Below, one piece after another: positions 39,436 through 52,334 of a DNA stretch of 64,000 nt. Position numbers and translations under genes: made by a program. The stretch covers positions 501,001 to 565,000 of the forward strand of contig NC_134679.1 of the NCBI RefSeq assembly GCF_024713945.1. The letters are read 5' to 3'. The notes beneath the pieces were generated by a model that searched no databases, was not told the DNA's origin, and saw only the letters and a list, made by a program, of their open reading frames with translations. Every line of letters begins with the position of its first letter. The first letter of the stretch is position 1. Source of the DNA: Dermatophagoides farinae. Its lineage: Eukaryota > Arthropoda > Arachnida > Sarcoptiformes > Pyroglyphidae.

Positions 39436-39904
39436 TCAGCGACGTTCACAATATATGTTATGATGATGATGATGTTGATTCAGAAAAACAATGAAAATTT
39501 TTTTTTATTTAGAGGGAAATGACATTTTTAATCAGATTAAATGGATAAAAATAATAAATTGTAACAATCAATCAATCAATCAATCAATGATGATGCAATC
39601 ACGATTGATCGATTGATAAATCATCAATACAAAACATATCGATAGATCAATATAGATTGTGTCATTGAAATAATTGTACGATGCCATCCAACGATTTGGG
39701 TTTTGTTTCCATGGTGAAAAAAGAAGATTTGACATATAAATTTCTGATAAAGAAAAAAAATCTTTGTTTTAAATCGTATGCAATTAAACAAAATTGATGA
39801 GTATAAATTTTTATTTAATCGCCTACGATTATTGATGGAATGATCATCTGTGATTTTTTTGTTTTGTTTTGTTTTCGTTTCGAAAGAATTTTTAAAATTT
39901 CAAA

Positions 39905-40569
39905 ATGTCTCGAAGTCGTGCTTTGAGTTTATCTTCCATTATAAGTGGTTCTGGTGGTGGTAATGATATGATCACCATCGAATCGAATCATATTGGCGTT
40001 CGTAATGCACAACATCTTACGATTGCTGGTGGATTCTTGGATTTTGCACTATTTGTGGCCGATGTTGAACATTTAAAATATTTACTGGATGTTGGTTCAG
40101 ATCATGTTAAATATTATATATTATTAATCATTTTGCTTTGTGCTTCATTAATTTTACAGGTAAATTTTTGTTTTATTGAATTGAAAACAAATTTGTTAAT
40201 TTCCATTTCCAGTTAGTCGTAGTATTTCTCATGTTTATCGTTGGCTTTAAGAATAATAAACCACGAGCAACATATCAACGTTCGTTTAAGAAATCCAATA
40301 ATGATAAAACGGGTGAAGAATTATCATCGAACCAAAATGGACAACAACCATCATCATCATCGACATCGATAAGTGTACCGTTTAATGAGAATCAAATGGT
40401 TTCCATTAATGACAAGGAAAAAGTCGATACCATTAATCATTTGACAATATGTTTGGTTACAATAATTGCAATATTGAATGTATTCATCACTGTGTTTGGT
40501 GATCGATCATCAATCAATTTTGAACATATGAAACATTTATCCAATCATACTGATAATATATCGATTTAA
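39905..40569 (+). CDS. Ninjurin family protein
   Basis: Two exons, 39905-40159 and 40213-40569, joined in phase 0 over a 53-nt intron, give 203 residues. The segment from about residue 30 (NAQHLTIAGGFLDFALFVADVEHLKYL) contains the amphipathic helices of ninjurins. The first membrane helix (YYILLIILLCASLILQ, continuing LVVVFLMFIVGF) spans the splice site, and the second is HLTICLVTIIAILNVFITVFG. Ninjurins are small plasma-membrane proteins in adhesion and, for NINJ1-type members, membrane rupture during lytic death. The loop between the two membrane helices is about 60 residues, Ser/Asn/Lys-rich and much longer than in most ninjurins. Paralogue type cannot be assigned. Confidence 0.9.
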
Positions 40570-40605
40570 TTTTTCATAATCTATTTTTATTTAAAAAAAT
40601 CAATT

Positions 40606-40625
40606 TTTATTCATTAATTAATAAA
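40606..40625. terminator. Crossed poly(A) signals of two convergent genes
   Basis: A plus-strand AATAAA (40620-40625, for the ninjurin) lies beyond a minus-strand AATAAA (40606-40611, for the gene ending at 40652). Each signal lies past the other, so the two transcripts should overlap at their 3' ends. The stops are only 82 bp apart. Confidence 0.55.
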
Positions 40626-40651
40626 TAAAATTCAATTACAAACGGCATTCA

Positions 40652-41014
40652 TTATGCACATACAATATATTGAAGTGTATCCGAACGATTCGAATGATAA
40701 TGACAAATCATTCGTGGACAAATAATGCAAACAAAATCCAGAAATTGTCGCATTTCATTTGCAATGGCGAATTGAATTCGATATCGATCATGATTTTTTG
40801 ATTTTGACGATGATCGTTTTGATCTATCAATGGTAATTATTGAACGATTCGTTTCGACATGAATCCCATTGATTTCTTGCCATCCACATTGGCCAATAAA
40901 TGTTGGTGATTGTTCTGTACATAATAATTCGAAATGATCACGAAATAAATACATTTTCATACGAGTATTCTGCACCATTGATGGTTGTAGAACGTTGACG
41001 TTGAACCAGACCAT
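40652..41014 (-). CDS. Small conserved-looking protein, function unknown
   Basis: A single frame of 120 residues starts at ATG 41014. It begins MVWFNVNVLQPSM, alternates short hydrophobic and polar stretches (KMYLFRDHFELL, QCGWQEINGI, RYRIQFAIANEMRQFLDFV) and has a basic Ser/Lys/Arg loop. The beta-strand-like pattern with a final helix would suit a PH- or PTB-like fold, but I recognise no family and the fold is a guess. Codon use fits the neighbouring genes and the frame lacks repeats, so it is probably real. It is divergent from the acidic-protein gene at 41276, with 261 bp between the two starts, and convergent with the ninjurin. Confidence 0.6.
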   Translation of the reverse strand: MVWFNVNVLQPSMVQNTRMKMYLFRDHFELLCTEQSPTFIGQCGWQEINGIHVETNRSIITIDRSKRSSSKSKNHDRYRIQFAIANEMRQFLDFVCIICPRMICHYHSNRSDTLQYIVCA

Positions 41015-41275
41015 TTTTGTATTGCTGAATTAATCGAGGAAAAAAAGCTTTGTTTATGATGGGATTAAATAGTAAACAAAAAAAAATCCTCGTCAATAAT
41101 CATCATGGTCAATTTTTTTTTTCATATTTCAATTTGAAAATTTGTTGCTTTCGAAATTCCGTCATAAATGACGTTACGCAATTTCTTGAGAAAAACAGTG
41201 TTTTTTGTTTGTTTTTGTGTTTTTATCATAATTTGACAATTGCTTTATTTATCATCATCATTATCATAAAAAACA
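41015..41275. promoter_or_regulatory. Shared upstream region between divergent genes
   Basis: These 261 bp separate the ATGs of two divergent genes and so may act as a bidirectional promoter. No clear TATA box is visible on either strand. Confidence 0.4.
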
Positions 41276-42441
41276 ATGGAAAATGAGACAATGATGAACA
41301 TTGGCAATCAATCTGAGAAAGGCTTAATTATTGACAATGAGGATGATGGCGAAATATCTGAGAAAATGCCGTCATCTGATTCAAATCAATCATCAAAACA
41401 AATAGCAGAAAAAGATGAGCCACCGAATAAACGAACTAAACAGGATCGATGGATATATTCTACAAACTATGATGGTGGTAATAATGATGGATCTGAAATC
41501 CAACCGAAACAAGATAAAAAAGACGATGATAATCAAAGTCTTGATGAAGGTGAAATTGTCGACGATGATGATGACGAAGTTTGTTTAAAAAATCAATCAA
41601 ATTCTACTTCAAAATTACCAATTGATGATGATGACGATGATAAATTCGAAGAAGGTGAATGTAATGATCAACTAATCAAAAATAGCAACGATAATGATAT
41701 TGGTAAACAAAAAGACCAAGCTGATGAAATTGCATCAAATTATAGTGATTGGAGTGAAAGTGAAGATGATCTACTTAAAGCTGATAATACACAACAGGAA
41801 TCGAAAATCGATACGATTCAAAAAGTTGACAAAACGACTCTATCGGTTAAAGGTAAGCGAAAAAGGGATTTTTTTACAAAATTTTAAAATTTTTCCAATT
41901 TCTAAAAGGCAACAATGATCTTGAAGCAATAAGCGATGATGATATCGATACGATTGCCGATGATATTTCGAACAACAATAAGACGGGTGCAAATGTAGAA
42001 AAATTATTACAACAAAAAGAAAGCAATGAAATTGTGGAAAAAGATTCAGAAGAAATTAGCATTCTGGATATATTGAAAATTGATTGGAAAAGTTTGATCG
42101 TTGAAAATGAAACAAATATTGTCAATAATGAAACAACAAATGATGATGACTTGAATCCAGCTGATATCAAATCGACTTTGAACAAAGATGAAAAAGAAAC
42201 GAAAAAACAACGTAGTGAAAAATTTCGACAAAAAAATTCAACAATCGCCATGCTGAATCGTATTGGATTCAGTCAAAAATTTGCTGGTCCAGATGTGACC
42301 GCAAAAATCAATGATTATCTAGCACGTGAATTAGGTGCTGAAACTTATCGTCCAATGTTACATCCAGTACCTGCATTACATTCATTTTATCTATCCAAAC
42401 AACAACACAATGATCATGATAAAGATCATTCCATCATGTAA
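41276..42441 (+). CDS. Acidic nuclear-type protein, possibly FLACC/ZC3H13-like
   Basis: Two exons, 41276-41852 and 41909-42441, joined in phase 1 over a 56-nt intron, give 369 residues. The N-terminal half is disordered and very acidic, with poly-Asp runs, repeated DEGEIV/FEEGE blocks and a PPNKRTKQDRW stretch. The C-terminal half is more structured: LEAISDDDIDTIAD, then SILDILKIDWKSL, a KKQRSEKFRQKNS stretch, then MLNRIGFSQKFAGPDV and HPVPALHSFY. The end region recalls the conserved C-terminus of FLACC/ZC3H13, a scaffold of the m6A methyltransferase complex, but I made that link by eye and give it modest weight. No CCCH zinc finger is present. Confidence 0.6.
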
Positions 42442-43078
42442 ATTATCTTTCCTTTTTTTATAAATACAAAAAAATGTACATTTTCTAAACGATGGACATT
42501 AACAATCATCAAACACAACAACAGAAAAGAAAATAATATAAATTGATTTAAATCTGACCATTGAATGAAAAAAGATAAATGAATTCAGATTAATACACAC
42601 AGAAAGAAAAAAAAACTCTTTCATTTTTTGAATTTCTAACATAACAGCCATCTCAATAATGGATAATTATCGAATGTGAAAAAGAATCAAATGAATCTGT
42701 TGTTTTTGTTGCCAAGGAGCTATTGCTGTATTCATTGTTGTTGTTGTTGTTGTCATTCATCAATACTTGTTGACCATTGGTATTTTTTTTTTTTTTTTTA
42801 GTACAGATGAAGTATTTTTGAAGGACAATTTGTCAGTGATTGTGTTTTGATTTTGATTTCATGCGCCCATGAAAACCTGTTGGAATTATAAAATAAAAAA
42901 AAAGAGAAATGAAAATGATAAATGGATGATAATCTAATTCAACGATGTTGATAAAACTTTTGTTTTGATAGACACAAAATCATTTCATCGTCGTCGTGTG
43001 TGCTGTTGTTTCAAATGTCCATCGCGTAGTTGTCGATTGGATTGATTGATTTTTTTTTTGTTCGTTGGCAAAAGAAAA
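42442..43078. other. Intergenic
   Basis: The 3' flank of the acidic-protein gene and the upstream region of the small secreted-protein gene. It contains T/A runs and (GTT)n; no gene is visible. Confidence 0.5.
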
Positions 43079-43711
43079 ATGTTACGCTGTAATCCATTGT
43101 TTGTCATAATTTTATTTATTGTTGTTGTTGTTATTTCATTGCCTACTGAAGCAACATATCATTATGGAATCGGTAGCTCATATTATTATTCTGGTCCAAA
43201 AATTCCATTATTTCCGGCAACATATTGTCCACCTATTATAGCCCCCACTATACCGACTACTACTAATTATTATCAGCTAATACCGACTGTTTATCGTCCT
43301 TATGTTCCAGTAGTATATACATCACCATTACCAATATGGTATTCATCGTGGCCACATTCATCATATTTTTGGAAAATTCGTTCACAAAATGGAACAAATA
43401 CAACGGATTATATTTATAAATCAAAATGGTATTCACCATTTTGGAAATATCAGGGTTCCATTCAACATTTTCCATTATCCAATGAAACCAAAAATGCTGA
43501 TGATGATTCTTCTTCTTCTTCTTCTTCTTCAGCAGTGGAAAAAGAATCCGAACCGATAATGATGATGAAAGAAAATGAAACCGAACAGCTGGAAAGAGAA
43601 TCAGAACCAATGAATGAAAATAAAATGGAAATGAAAAATGAAAAATTGAAGAAGAAAAAATCACAGAAAAAAAGAAAAACAACAAAAAAACAAAAAAACG
43701 TGATGTTATAG
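43079..43711 (+). CDS. Small secreted Tyr/Pro-rich protein with Lys-rich tail
   Basis: A single exon of 210 residues. A clear signal peptide (MLRCNPLFVIILFIVVVVIS, cleavage near residue 25) is followed by a region rich in Tyr, Pro, Ser and Trp (residues 26-130), then a Ser run. A charged C-terminal part starts with Glu and ends with Lys-rich KKKKSQKKRK-type sequence. Three potential N-glycosylation sites are visible. Tyr/Pro-rich secreted proteins are often cuticle, silk or egg-shell components, but there is no recognisable chitin-binding motif, so the function is unknown. Codon use and the intact frame favour a real gene. Confidence 0.6.
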   Translation: MLRCNPLFVIILFIVVVVISLPTEATYHYGIGSSYYYSGPKIPLFPATYCPPIIAPTIPTTTNYYQLIPTVYRPYVPVVYTSPLPIWYSSWPHSSYFWKIRSQNGTNTTDYIYKSKWYSPFWKYQGSIQHFPLSNETKNADDDSSSSSSSSAVEKESEPIMMMKENETEQLERESEPMNENKMEMKNEKLKKKKSQKKRKTTKKQKNVML

Positions 43712-44037
43712 TTGAACCAACAACAACAACACGGTCATCGATTAATAAACGAAAACGTTCAAATTGAATGAAAGAAAAATTTCTGCAGTGAAACAAAAAA
43801 TTGCCGCTTAGAGTAGCCGTTTAAAATTGACAAAAAAAATGACCACCAGATCACCAGATAAATAGTAGCAGCAGCAGCAAAAAAAAAATGTTTGTTTACA
43901 TCAATCAATATTTTTTTTTTATTTTGAGAGAAAAAAAATCATAATCATCGTAATTTAATAAAATAAAAATCTTTTTTAGATCATTTGTATTCGTAATAAT
44001 ATTTTTTTTTTAAATATCGATAATCGATAACAAGAAA

Positions 44038-44592
44038 TTAAACTTCAATAACTGCACTATTATTGATTGTTGTCGTTGTCGTCGTCGTTGGAGCCATAGT
44101 TGGTTGATTAACATTCGATAATAAATTATCGAATCGAAGTTTTAATTCATCAAATTTTCGACAAACCGATGATATACGTCCCTGTAATTCATTCGGTATA
44201 TCAACATTCAATCCATTACGTAGACGATCTTGTAATTCTATAAATGGTATTTCTTCAATTAATAATCGTTGATGTAATGATACAATTTGTTGTTGATCAT
44301 CATTAGAGAATAAATGTGGACAAAATTGATGTTTCCGATGGAACCATTCCATTTTACCGGTAATCATACGTAGACAATCAGTAGCATCAGCGATAGATGC
44401 TTCAGCATCCTGATGATGTATTGAACATTTATGATATTGTATAATATCAGATATTGATATATTTCTTGTTAATAATCTTGATGGTTCCATTGATACCGAT
44501 AATTCATCTATCGGACTTGATGTTGTGTTTGTTGTATTCAATTCATCGGATGGACTTGAATCATCATATGTTTGATGAACAAAATGAGCCAT
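44038..44592 (-). CDS. Uncharacterised protein with helical C-terminal half
   Basis: A single exon of 184 residues starting at ATG 44592. The first 45 residues are polar and Ser/Thr-rich. Residues 46-160 look helical (DAEASIADATDCLRMI, QQQIVSLHQRLLIEE, RISSVCRKFDELKLRFDNLL), with heptad-like spacing near the end. A poly-Thr run and a short tail close it. I do not recognise the family. The size and helical pattern would suit a subunit of a coiled-coil complex, which is only a guess. Codon use matches the other genes. Confidence 0.55.
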   Translation of the reverse strand: MAHFVHQTYDDSSPSDELNTTNTTSSPIDELSVSMEPSRLLTRNISISDIIQYHKCSIHHQDAEASIADATDCLRMITGKMEWFHRKHQFCPHLFSNDDQQQIVSLHQRLLIEEIPFIELQDRLRNGLNVDIPNELQGRISSVCRKFDELKLRFDNLLSNVNQPTMAPTTTTTTTINNSAVIEV

Positions 44593-46251
44593 GATATTAT
44601 ATGATCAGAACGAATTCGAATTCAATTCAAACATTCAATGTGTATGACGATGAGTTGGCAAACGAGAAACACAATAATTTTGAACTTTTTTTACATGTAG
44701 ATATTATCTGTTTTAAAGAAATGATGGAAAAAAAAGAATGAAAAACATTGAAAAACAATTAACAATTAACAACAACAACAACAACAAAAACAAGTCATCA
44801 GACAAAAAAGAGATAATAATGAGAGAAAAAATCGTTGCCAAGTTTGTCATAGAGCGAAAGAAAAAAACTCAAGTGAAAATTGGTGAAAAGAATTTTTTTG
44901 TTTACCCGAGGAGAGGGAAAGAAAAAAATTCTGAATTAATTCAGTTATATTATCCGGTGTAAAGGTTGTGTATATCACGTCGTCGTTGTCAAATTACAAC
45001 AATTCATATACGGAATGAGTTGAACATTTTTCATTCGAAAACACCATCATATGGATATATATCAATTATTTTCGAATGTTTTTTTTCGTTTGTTTACAAA
45101 TCCAAATTGCGTGTGTATGTCAGAAAAACATTTACTCGTTTTGTTTGAATTTCATTGTCGCTGTCATTGGATATGGGATGAAAACATATTGAATGGCAGC
45201 AAGTCTTTCTGGTCTCTTTCAGTTACGTTCTTTTCACAAATGTGCAAATGAATGAATGAATGAAAAATAAAGTTGGTGGTTGCCAATAATGGATGGAAAA
45301 GACGGAATGAAAAAAAAAATAATCTGTGTGCATGTGCAGAATTTCATTCAATAAATTTCGATTTGATGAGAATGGCAAACAACCGACGACACACACACAC
45401 ATACACACACTTACTGTTTATCCACAAATATTAAAAGAACACATCTTGAAGAATTTATACTTGAGAATATGGAATAGTTCAAGGATAATGGAGAACAATG
45501 GAAAATCTGAACAAAATCTTGATGTTTTTAAAGAAGATCATCATGATGAATGAATGAAAATTTTTTTTGGATTAAGGCCCATAATTCATTTCATTTCGTC
45601 ATCATCATCATCATCATCAGAGGATCGGGATTAGAAATTCGAAAATTATAAAATTCTTGTCATGTAATGTGATTGTAATCGGATTAAATTGAAAGAAAAA
45701 ATATTCTAGAAAGAAAAAAGTTTTTTTCTGATTGAAATTTTTCGTTCACTTAAAACTTTTCTTAACTTGAATAAGAAATGAAGAAAAAAAAAGATTACCA
45801 GTCAAAACAGGTTCAATTCGAATTTGTTGACAATTCTAGTTGCAACCATAAATTCGATTCGACGATGATACACACACACACATTCACAATAGTAAACAAA
45901 CATTTCTGGATAAATGGCAAAAATAAAATCAACAGCCCACCATTTTTCAATATAAATGATGATGATGGAAAAAAAATTCAATCCAAAATATCAATTTCGC
46001 TATATATTAAAAAAAACGAACACACATAGTGACGGTTTCAAAAATCATCATTTTCAAAATCCATCCGTATCTCCATCTGTAGGATTTTTGGCAAAATATT
46101 TTTTTTTAAAAAAACAAATTTATTTTTTTCCAAAATTATCAAATCCGATTAATAATCAATATTTCAATATATAAATTAAGGTGTGGTCAAAAAAAAAAAA
46201 TTTTTAAATACAAATTTTGTACAGATTACAATATATATGAATCAACGATCA
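44593..46251. other. Intergenic
   Basis: No gene can be supported. The stretch contains poly-A runs, (CA)n near 45389-45410 and 45870-45883, and (TCA)n near 45600-45620. A minus-strand AATAAA at 46119-46124 is a likely poly(A) signal for the chitin deacetylase gene. Confidence 0.5.
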
Positions 46252-49200
46252 TCATGATGCCATCATCAATTGATCAATATTATCGATCCAAGGATAATCA
46301 TTTGGACATTTTTGACATGTTTTAAAGAATCTAGAGCCAATTTTTTCTCCTTTTTTAAATCGTACATGACAAATATTTGGTACAAGACATTCCGGCATTT
46401 GTTGTTGTTGTTGTTGTTGTTTTATTTTGTTGTTTTGATGATTCATTGCTCGACATTGCCATGGTTCAAATTGATCGATACGATCCAGATTGATTGGATT
46501 TTTTATCCATTGTAATAGTTGCCAATTTGTGACGAAATAAACATCACCCAATTTTAGGACTTCATCAATGAAACGTAAAAAACCTGCTTTATGATGTGCA
46601 GTGGTGAACCAATTACTTTGATAGAAAAGACCAAATGGTGCACGATTTGTTTCATAATGTCTTTTAAAATTTGTCATAATCAAATCGAATACACCTTTTT
46701 CATCTGTAGGTGATGTACAACTATTACCCATTGTACAACGGCCACCGCCCATTAAATCATGCCACATTATTAAACCAATTTCCCATAGACCTAGAAATAT
46801 TTAATTTAAAATAATGAATATGACTCGAATTTTTTATTTTACCTGGATATGAACGTGTTGGACATGGTGTTATCATGCAATCATGTTGTATACCGAAATC
46901 CAGTGTATATGGCCAATATGGTGGTGCATTATCGAAAATCGAAATGGACGAATCGTATGTCATATTTGCATCCATTAACATTTGAAATTGTTCATCACCA
47001 CCAATCTGTAGGAATGGTGCACGCATACCACGAATTTCATGTCGTGGTATGCCGGCAAAACGATGTAATATTTCACGTTGTCCAGCAATTTCACGATACC
47101 ATTGTTTTGTCGAGAAATTTTCACCATAGCTATGTCTAATATACAAAAAAAAAATTTTACAAGCTAAATCAAATTTTTTTAAAAAAAACTCACGTTATCG
47201 AATGCGATGCAATTTCATGTCCACGTGCATACAATGTTTGTACTTTACCATAATCAGTCCATTCATGTGAAACAAAAAATGTACCCTTCATTGGACAACC
47301 ATTTGGATTTGTACGTTTTGTTTGCCGTTCGAATATCTCTTGATATAGAGGAAAATTTACATCATTAACAGCATCATCAAATGTCAACAGAATCATTTGT
47401 GGTATTTCTTTACGTTTCAAACCAGCTGAATAAAAATGAAATGAAAAAAATTTCATGACAATTCTCTTATAAAAATCATCGAAAATTCAATACTTACAAG
47501 GTGGTTTAACATCTGGACAAAAACATTTTGGCAGTCGACAATTAAGTTTTGGATCACATTGTTGTTGATGATTTTGATCACTTGATGGTGGTGGTGGTAG
47601 CACATAATTTATTGATTCTTTTATCAATGATTTAATCGTTGATGATGCGGATGATGATGGCAATGGATTCGAACTAGATGTTATCAATGCATCATTTGTT
47701 GCTGTTGTCGCAGTGGATTTTGTTGTTAAATTTCCAGCAGTAGAAGCGAATAAATTCAAATGAAATACGGGCAGCATTTTTCGTAACGAATGTCCATTAT
47801 CAAATAAAGCTGTTGTGGTTGTTGTTTTTGTTGTTGGTTTGACACGTTTCTCACTAATTTGACTAGCTTGCATCGATGTTATTAATGATGATGATGAATT
47901 ATTGTTATTTTGATGATTATAATTTTTCAATAGAAAATCATCTGAACGAATTGTAAAAACTTCCATGTTATTATTCGTTGTCGTTGGTTTCGATGGATGA
48001 ATCATGCTGCTGTTATTATTTACATCAACAATCGATTGATGTTGTTGTTGCTGAATTGTTGGTAATGAATTTAATCTTTTTCGAATAAATGTATCATCAT
48101 TTTTTGAATTTCTTAAATTATCTCTATAATATGAATAGAATATAATTTGTGAATCTTGTCGTGGTTGTTTATTTGATTTCGATTCAGCCAATGTATTTCG
48201 ATTTTCTATCGATGATTTGCGAGGATTATTATTCATGAATCTTTGTTGCTGTTGTTGTTGTCGATTCATTGGAAATGATAAACTTGGTAACAGATAACGT
48301 CGTCGTTGTTGATGATCTTTGTTGTTGGTTTGATTATTATTATAATTCAATGGTGATGATAATTGAGCACGACGAAAAACCTGTAAAAATGAATCCTGAT
48401 TAAAACTTGTTGCTGCTGCTGCTGATGGTTGTTGTTTTTGTTGTTGATTGGAATTATTCTTTATCGAATCTCCAAGATCATTATTAGAGATTTTATTTTT
48501 CAATGATGATGTTCGAGTCGAATCAAATGCAATTGCTTTCGTATTCAATTCATATGATGAATCCATTGGTATAATGTGGTTCATTGTGCGTTGTTGTTTG
48601 GATTGTCCATTGGATGGAAATTTCGTTTGAAATTCATTGAAATTCCATAAATCTCTTTTATTTAGATAATCATCATTTAGATCATCATTAGCAGTGAATG
48701 TTATCGTTCCATCCGTTGTTGATGAATGATGTTGATTATGGTGGCTATTATTTTGTTTCATCATCATCATCACCATGACTGGCTGTTGTTCGATAACATT
48801 ATTTCCATCATCATCATCATCATTGATGAAATTTTTATCAAAAACCAGATTTTGTCTAGAATCTAATTCTTTTGTATTTGAATTATTCGAAAATTTTTCT
48901 TGTCTATTTTTCTGTGTCATTTTTTGTTGACGTGATGTCATAGATGATAATAATGATTCTGTTTCAAAATCTTTCAATTGTTTTTTAACAATTTTCAAAC
49001 GTGGGAGTAAATGTTCCGGATAACGATTTTCATTTTCATTGATTTTTACTTTCAACTTTTCATCATCATCATCATCACCATCGTCTTGTTTTTGACCGGA
49101 TTGTTGTCTTGAATTTAAAGATTTCTGATCCGAATAATTTACATCCGTTTTATTATTATCATTATCACCATCATTACCAAAGACAATATCATCATCGCCA

Positions 49201-50387
49201 TCGACACCACCACCATCAACGTCATCATCATCAAATTTTATATTTCCATTGTTGATCAATGTTGATGTAATATTTCTGTTATCATTTTGCTTCATGGTTG
49301 TTGTTTTTGTTGTTGTTGTTCCGTATTTCATTCCATTATTTTTATTTTCATCAATCATCATTTTAATATGTTTGACACGATTCTTCTGTTTAAAACGACA
49401 AGAAAAAAAATTAAAAAAAAAATCTGGTTCATGTTACATGTTTTTATTCGAAACTATTTTTACCATTGTTGTTGTTTCTTGCTGTGGTCTTGTTGAAATC
49501 GACAATGGATCGGCAATAGTATTTGTACGTTGTTCCAATAGTGAATATCGTAAATCGTTCGGTGTATGATCATCATCATTATCATGTATATAAATTTCAC
49601 CATTTGTATCGATAAATGATGCGATTGATTCATCAAAATTTTGATTATCATCATCATCTAGATTATTGTTATCATAATCAAAATTGATTGCTGATGCTGT
49701 TGTGGTTGTGGTTGATCTATTTTTTTCATTATCAATAATTTTTCGTCCATTTTCATTATTATTATTATTATTATTATCGATAGTGGTCATTTTCATTGTT
49801 TTATTCAATTCGATAATCATATTTTTAAATCGGCCACCATCATCATCATCATGATTAAAATTCGTTGTTGCCAATGTTGTTGATGATGTCATTAGGATGG
49901 TACAGACAACATTTTGTGGCCAATCACATGTTTGTAATTCAGCAGAAAAATATAGACCACCGGTACATTGTTCATGTAATGGATCACCAAATACACATAC
50001 ATAATAACGTGAACAATCTTTTCTATCAGCAAAATAACCAAATTGTTCTGGACAAATGAATGCAGATGGTAGTGATGTTGTTGTTGTTGTTGTTGTTGGA
50101 GGCGTACGTAATTGTTGATCATTTTTATCATCATCATTACTAATGATTGTTAAATAATAATTACGTCGATCATCAATATTATTGCCAATTGTACGATTAT
50201 TGATGGCCAGTTTCATCATTCGATCATCATCATTGTTGATGATGATATTATTTGCCACCGTTTTCATTTTCATCGGTAAATTAATCAATCGATTTTGATG
50301 ATGATGATCATCGGTCGCATCTATATGGAATGGCAAAAAAAATGTAGTTAAAGTAAGAAAGTGAAAAAAAAGACAATAAAAACCCAT
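46252..50387 (-). CDS. Chitin deacetylase-like protein with CBM14 domain and long linker
   Basis: Five exons on the minus strand: 50387-49464, 49385-47498, 47425-47194, 47135-46843 and 46790-46252, all GT-AG and in phase, 1,291 residues in this model. A hydrophobic N-terminus (MGFYCLFFHFLTLTTFFLPF) may be a signal peptide. A six-Cys CBM14/peritrophin-A chitin-binding domain lies at about residues 112-162. Then come some 750 disordered residues, rich in Asn, Gln, Ser and Asp. The NodB polysaccharide deacetylase domain occupies exons 3-5: LLTFDDA with Asp954-Asp955, and GHEIASHS with metal-binding His1007 and His1011. RAPFLQIGG and WPYTLDFG follow. Such enzymes deacetylate chitin in cuticle or gut lining. 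The CBM14-linker-NodB order without an LDLa domain recalls insect CDA5-type proteins. The N-terminus is uncertain: an acceptor at 50321 could instead join an upstream exon at 55712-56036. Confidence 0.88.
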
Positions 50388-52303
50388 CAATTTGGATCCA
50401 AAATCTTGATCTTTTCTTTTTTCTCTTGAATTAAATCTGATTTTTTAAAATTTAAATCTAATCACAATCACAATAATTTCACTTCCCGAATGTGATTGAC
50501 ACTAATTAGTTTTTAATACATTTTCAATACAATCGATCGATTGATTGATTGATTTACGCGCACAACTTTATCTTATTTCATTATATTATTGTTTTTATTT
50601 TATTTGATTGCTCATATATTTGATTGAAAACTAAAAATCGATTAATCCTCAATCGATTAGGATTAACAATAGTGTTTTACGCACACACACACACAAATAC
50701 AGAGACATTTCGAGGAAAATTTCCTTCTACAAAAAAAATAAATAAATGATTCTTTTTTTCTGGTAAATTTCTATTTCGAGTTTTCTTTTTTCCTTTTTTT
50801 TCATTTTATCGTTTTTTTTTGTGAATTAATCGAATTTTTGATGAACCTAATAATGGTCTGGTCACCCACGAATGGAACAACAACAACAACAACAACGACA
50901 ACAAAATGAATTGAATGGAATAAATTTTGTTGTAAATCCACGCAAAAAAAGTCAATGAAAAAAAACTAGATCATAAAATAATGACACCAGACCAGTAATG
51001 TTCATTTCATTTTTTCATTCATTTCATATCATCATCATTTGTGAATCTAATGGTGGCTAAGATAATTTCTGTCTACAGCTGTGTAAACAAACAAACAATC
51101 CACAAAACGAAAACAATTTCATTTCGTTTCATTTCATTTTTTTTTAATTCTTGCCACGAGCTTATTTTCAAACGAGATCACAAATCCATTGTTATATGAG
51201 GGACTTTTATTGAATTTTTTTGTTTCGCATTTTGTTGTTGTGATCTATAAATTTCAGATTTTTCGTATTTCAATTGTATCAGAGATAAAAAAGAAAATTT
51301 TTTTTTAATGTTATTTTTGGTGGTAGGTTATTTTGTGATCTAAATTTATATATATATATTGAAATCCATTTTAGATGTTCTGTAGAAATCATTTTGTAGC
51401 AGACTACTATTACTACTAATACCAATGTTGTATCACTAAAGTGATTTATTTGAAATCATTAAAAATAATCTGTATGGATTGAAAGGGAAAAATAAAATCT
51501 CAATGAATGAATGAATGAATGAAAAAAATAATGATGCTTCGTCGATCCGATGTTGTTTGTTGGATTACACATGTATATTTCATTATGGTGGTTTTGTTTG
51601 GGTTGTTGTTGTTGGTGGTGGCGGTGGCCGCCAGACAATACAATTCAATTCAATTGAATTCAACCGAATTGCATTTTTGGTAGCTTTACTGGTAGTTTTT
51701 TTTCTCTCTTTCTTTCATTCCATGATGAGAGATTGATTGCAATAATAATAATGATGATGATCATCATCATAATTGGCCAATGCACATAACAAACAAATAA
51801 TTGATGGTACAACAACAATGCTATCTTTGGATAAAAATTCTTCAAATATTAGAATTGATCAATACCGATCGTTCAATCATATATATCTATTTCAATATCC
51901 ATGATAATTATCATGAAAATTGCTCACACACGACAATCAACAACAACAACAAAATCAATTTTCATTGATCATTGAACAAACAGCTAAAGGTTATGTAAAA
52001 TCATGGCAAATGGAAAAACCATAAAAAATTAAACGAGGAAGAAAATGCAAATAATTGAATGAAAAGAAAAAAATGGAAATTATGATTTTGTCATGATGAT
52101 GACGAGAACACGAAAAAGTTATTTACCTGAAGACAATGGTCATCATCATCATCATCATCAGTATCCAATGGGATATCACAAACACACACACACACCAAAC
52201 ACCAAACACACAAACATTTATTGATCAGCAAGACGAAAAAAAAAATTTTCTGTTTTTTCCCCAAAAAAATCACCCGAAAAAAAATTGTTGCTGCTATTCG
52301 GGA

Positions 52304-52334
<31 letters not shown>

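Noticed and set aside
43263-43796. Minus-strand 177-codon frame opposite the small secreted protein
   Set aside because: It mirrors the coding strand's Ser/Glu/Lys codons; the plus-strand frame has a good signal peptide and typical codon use.
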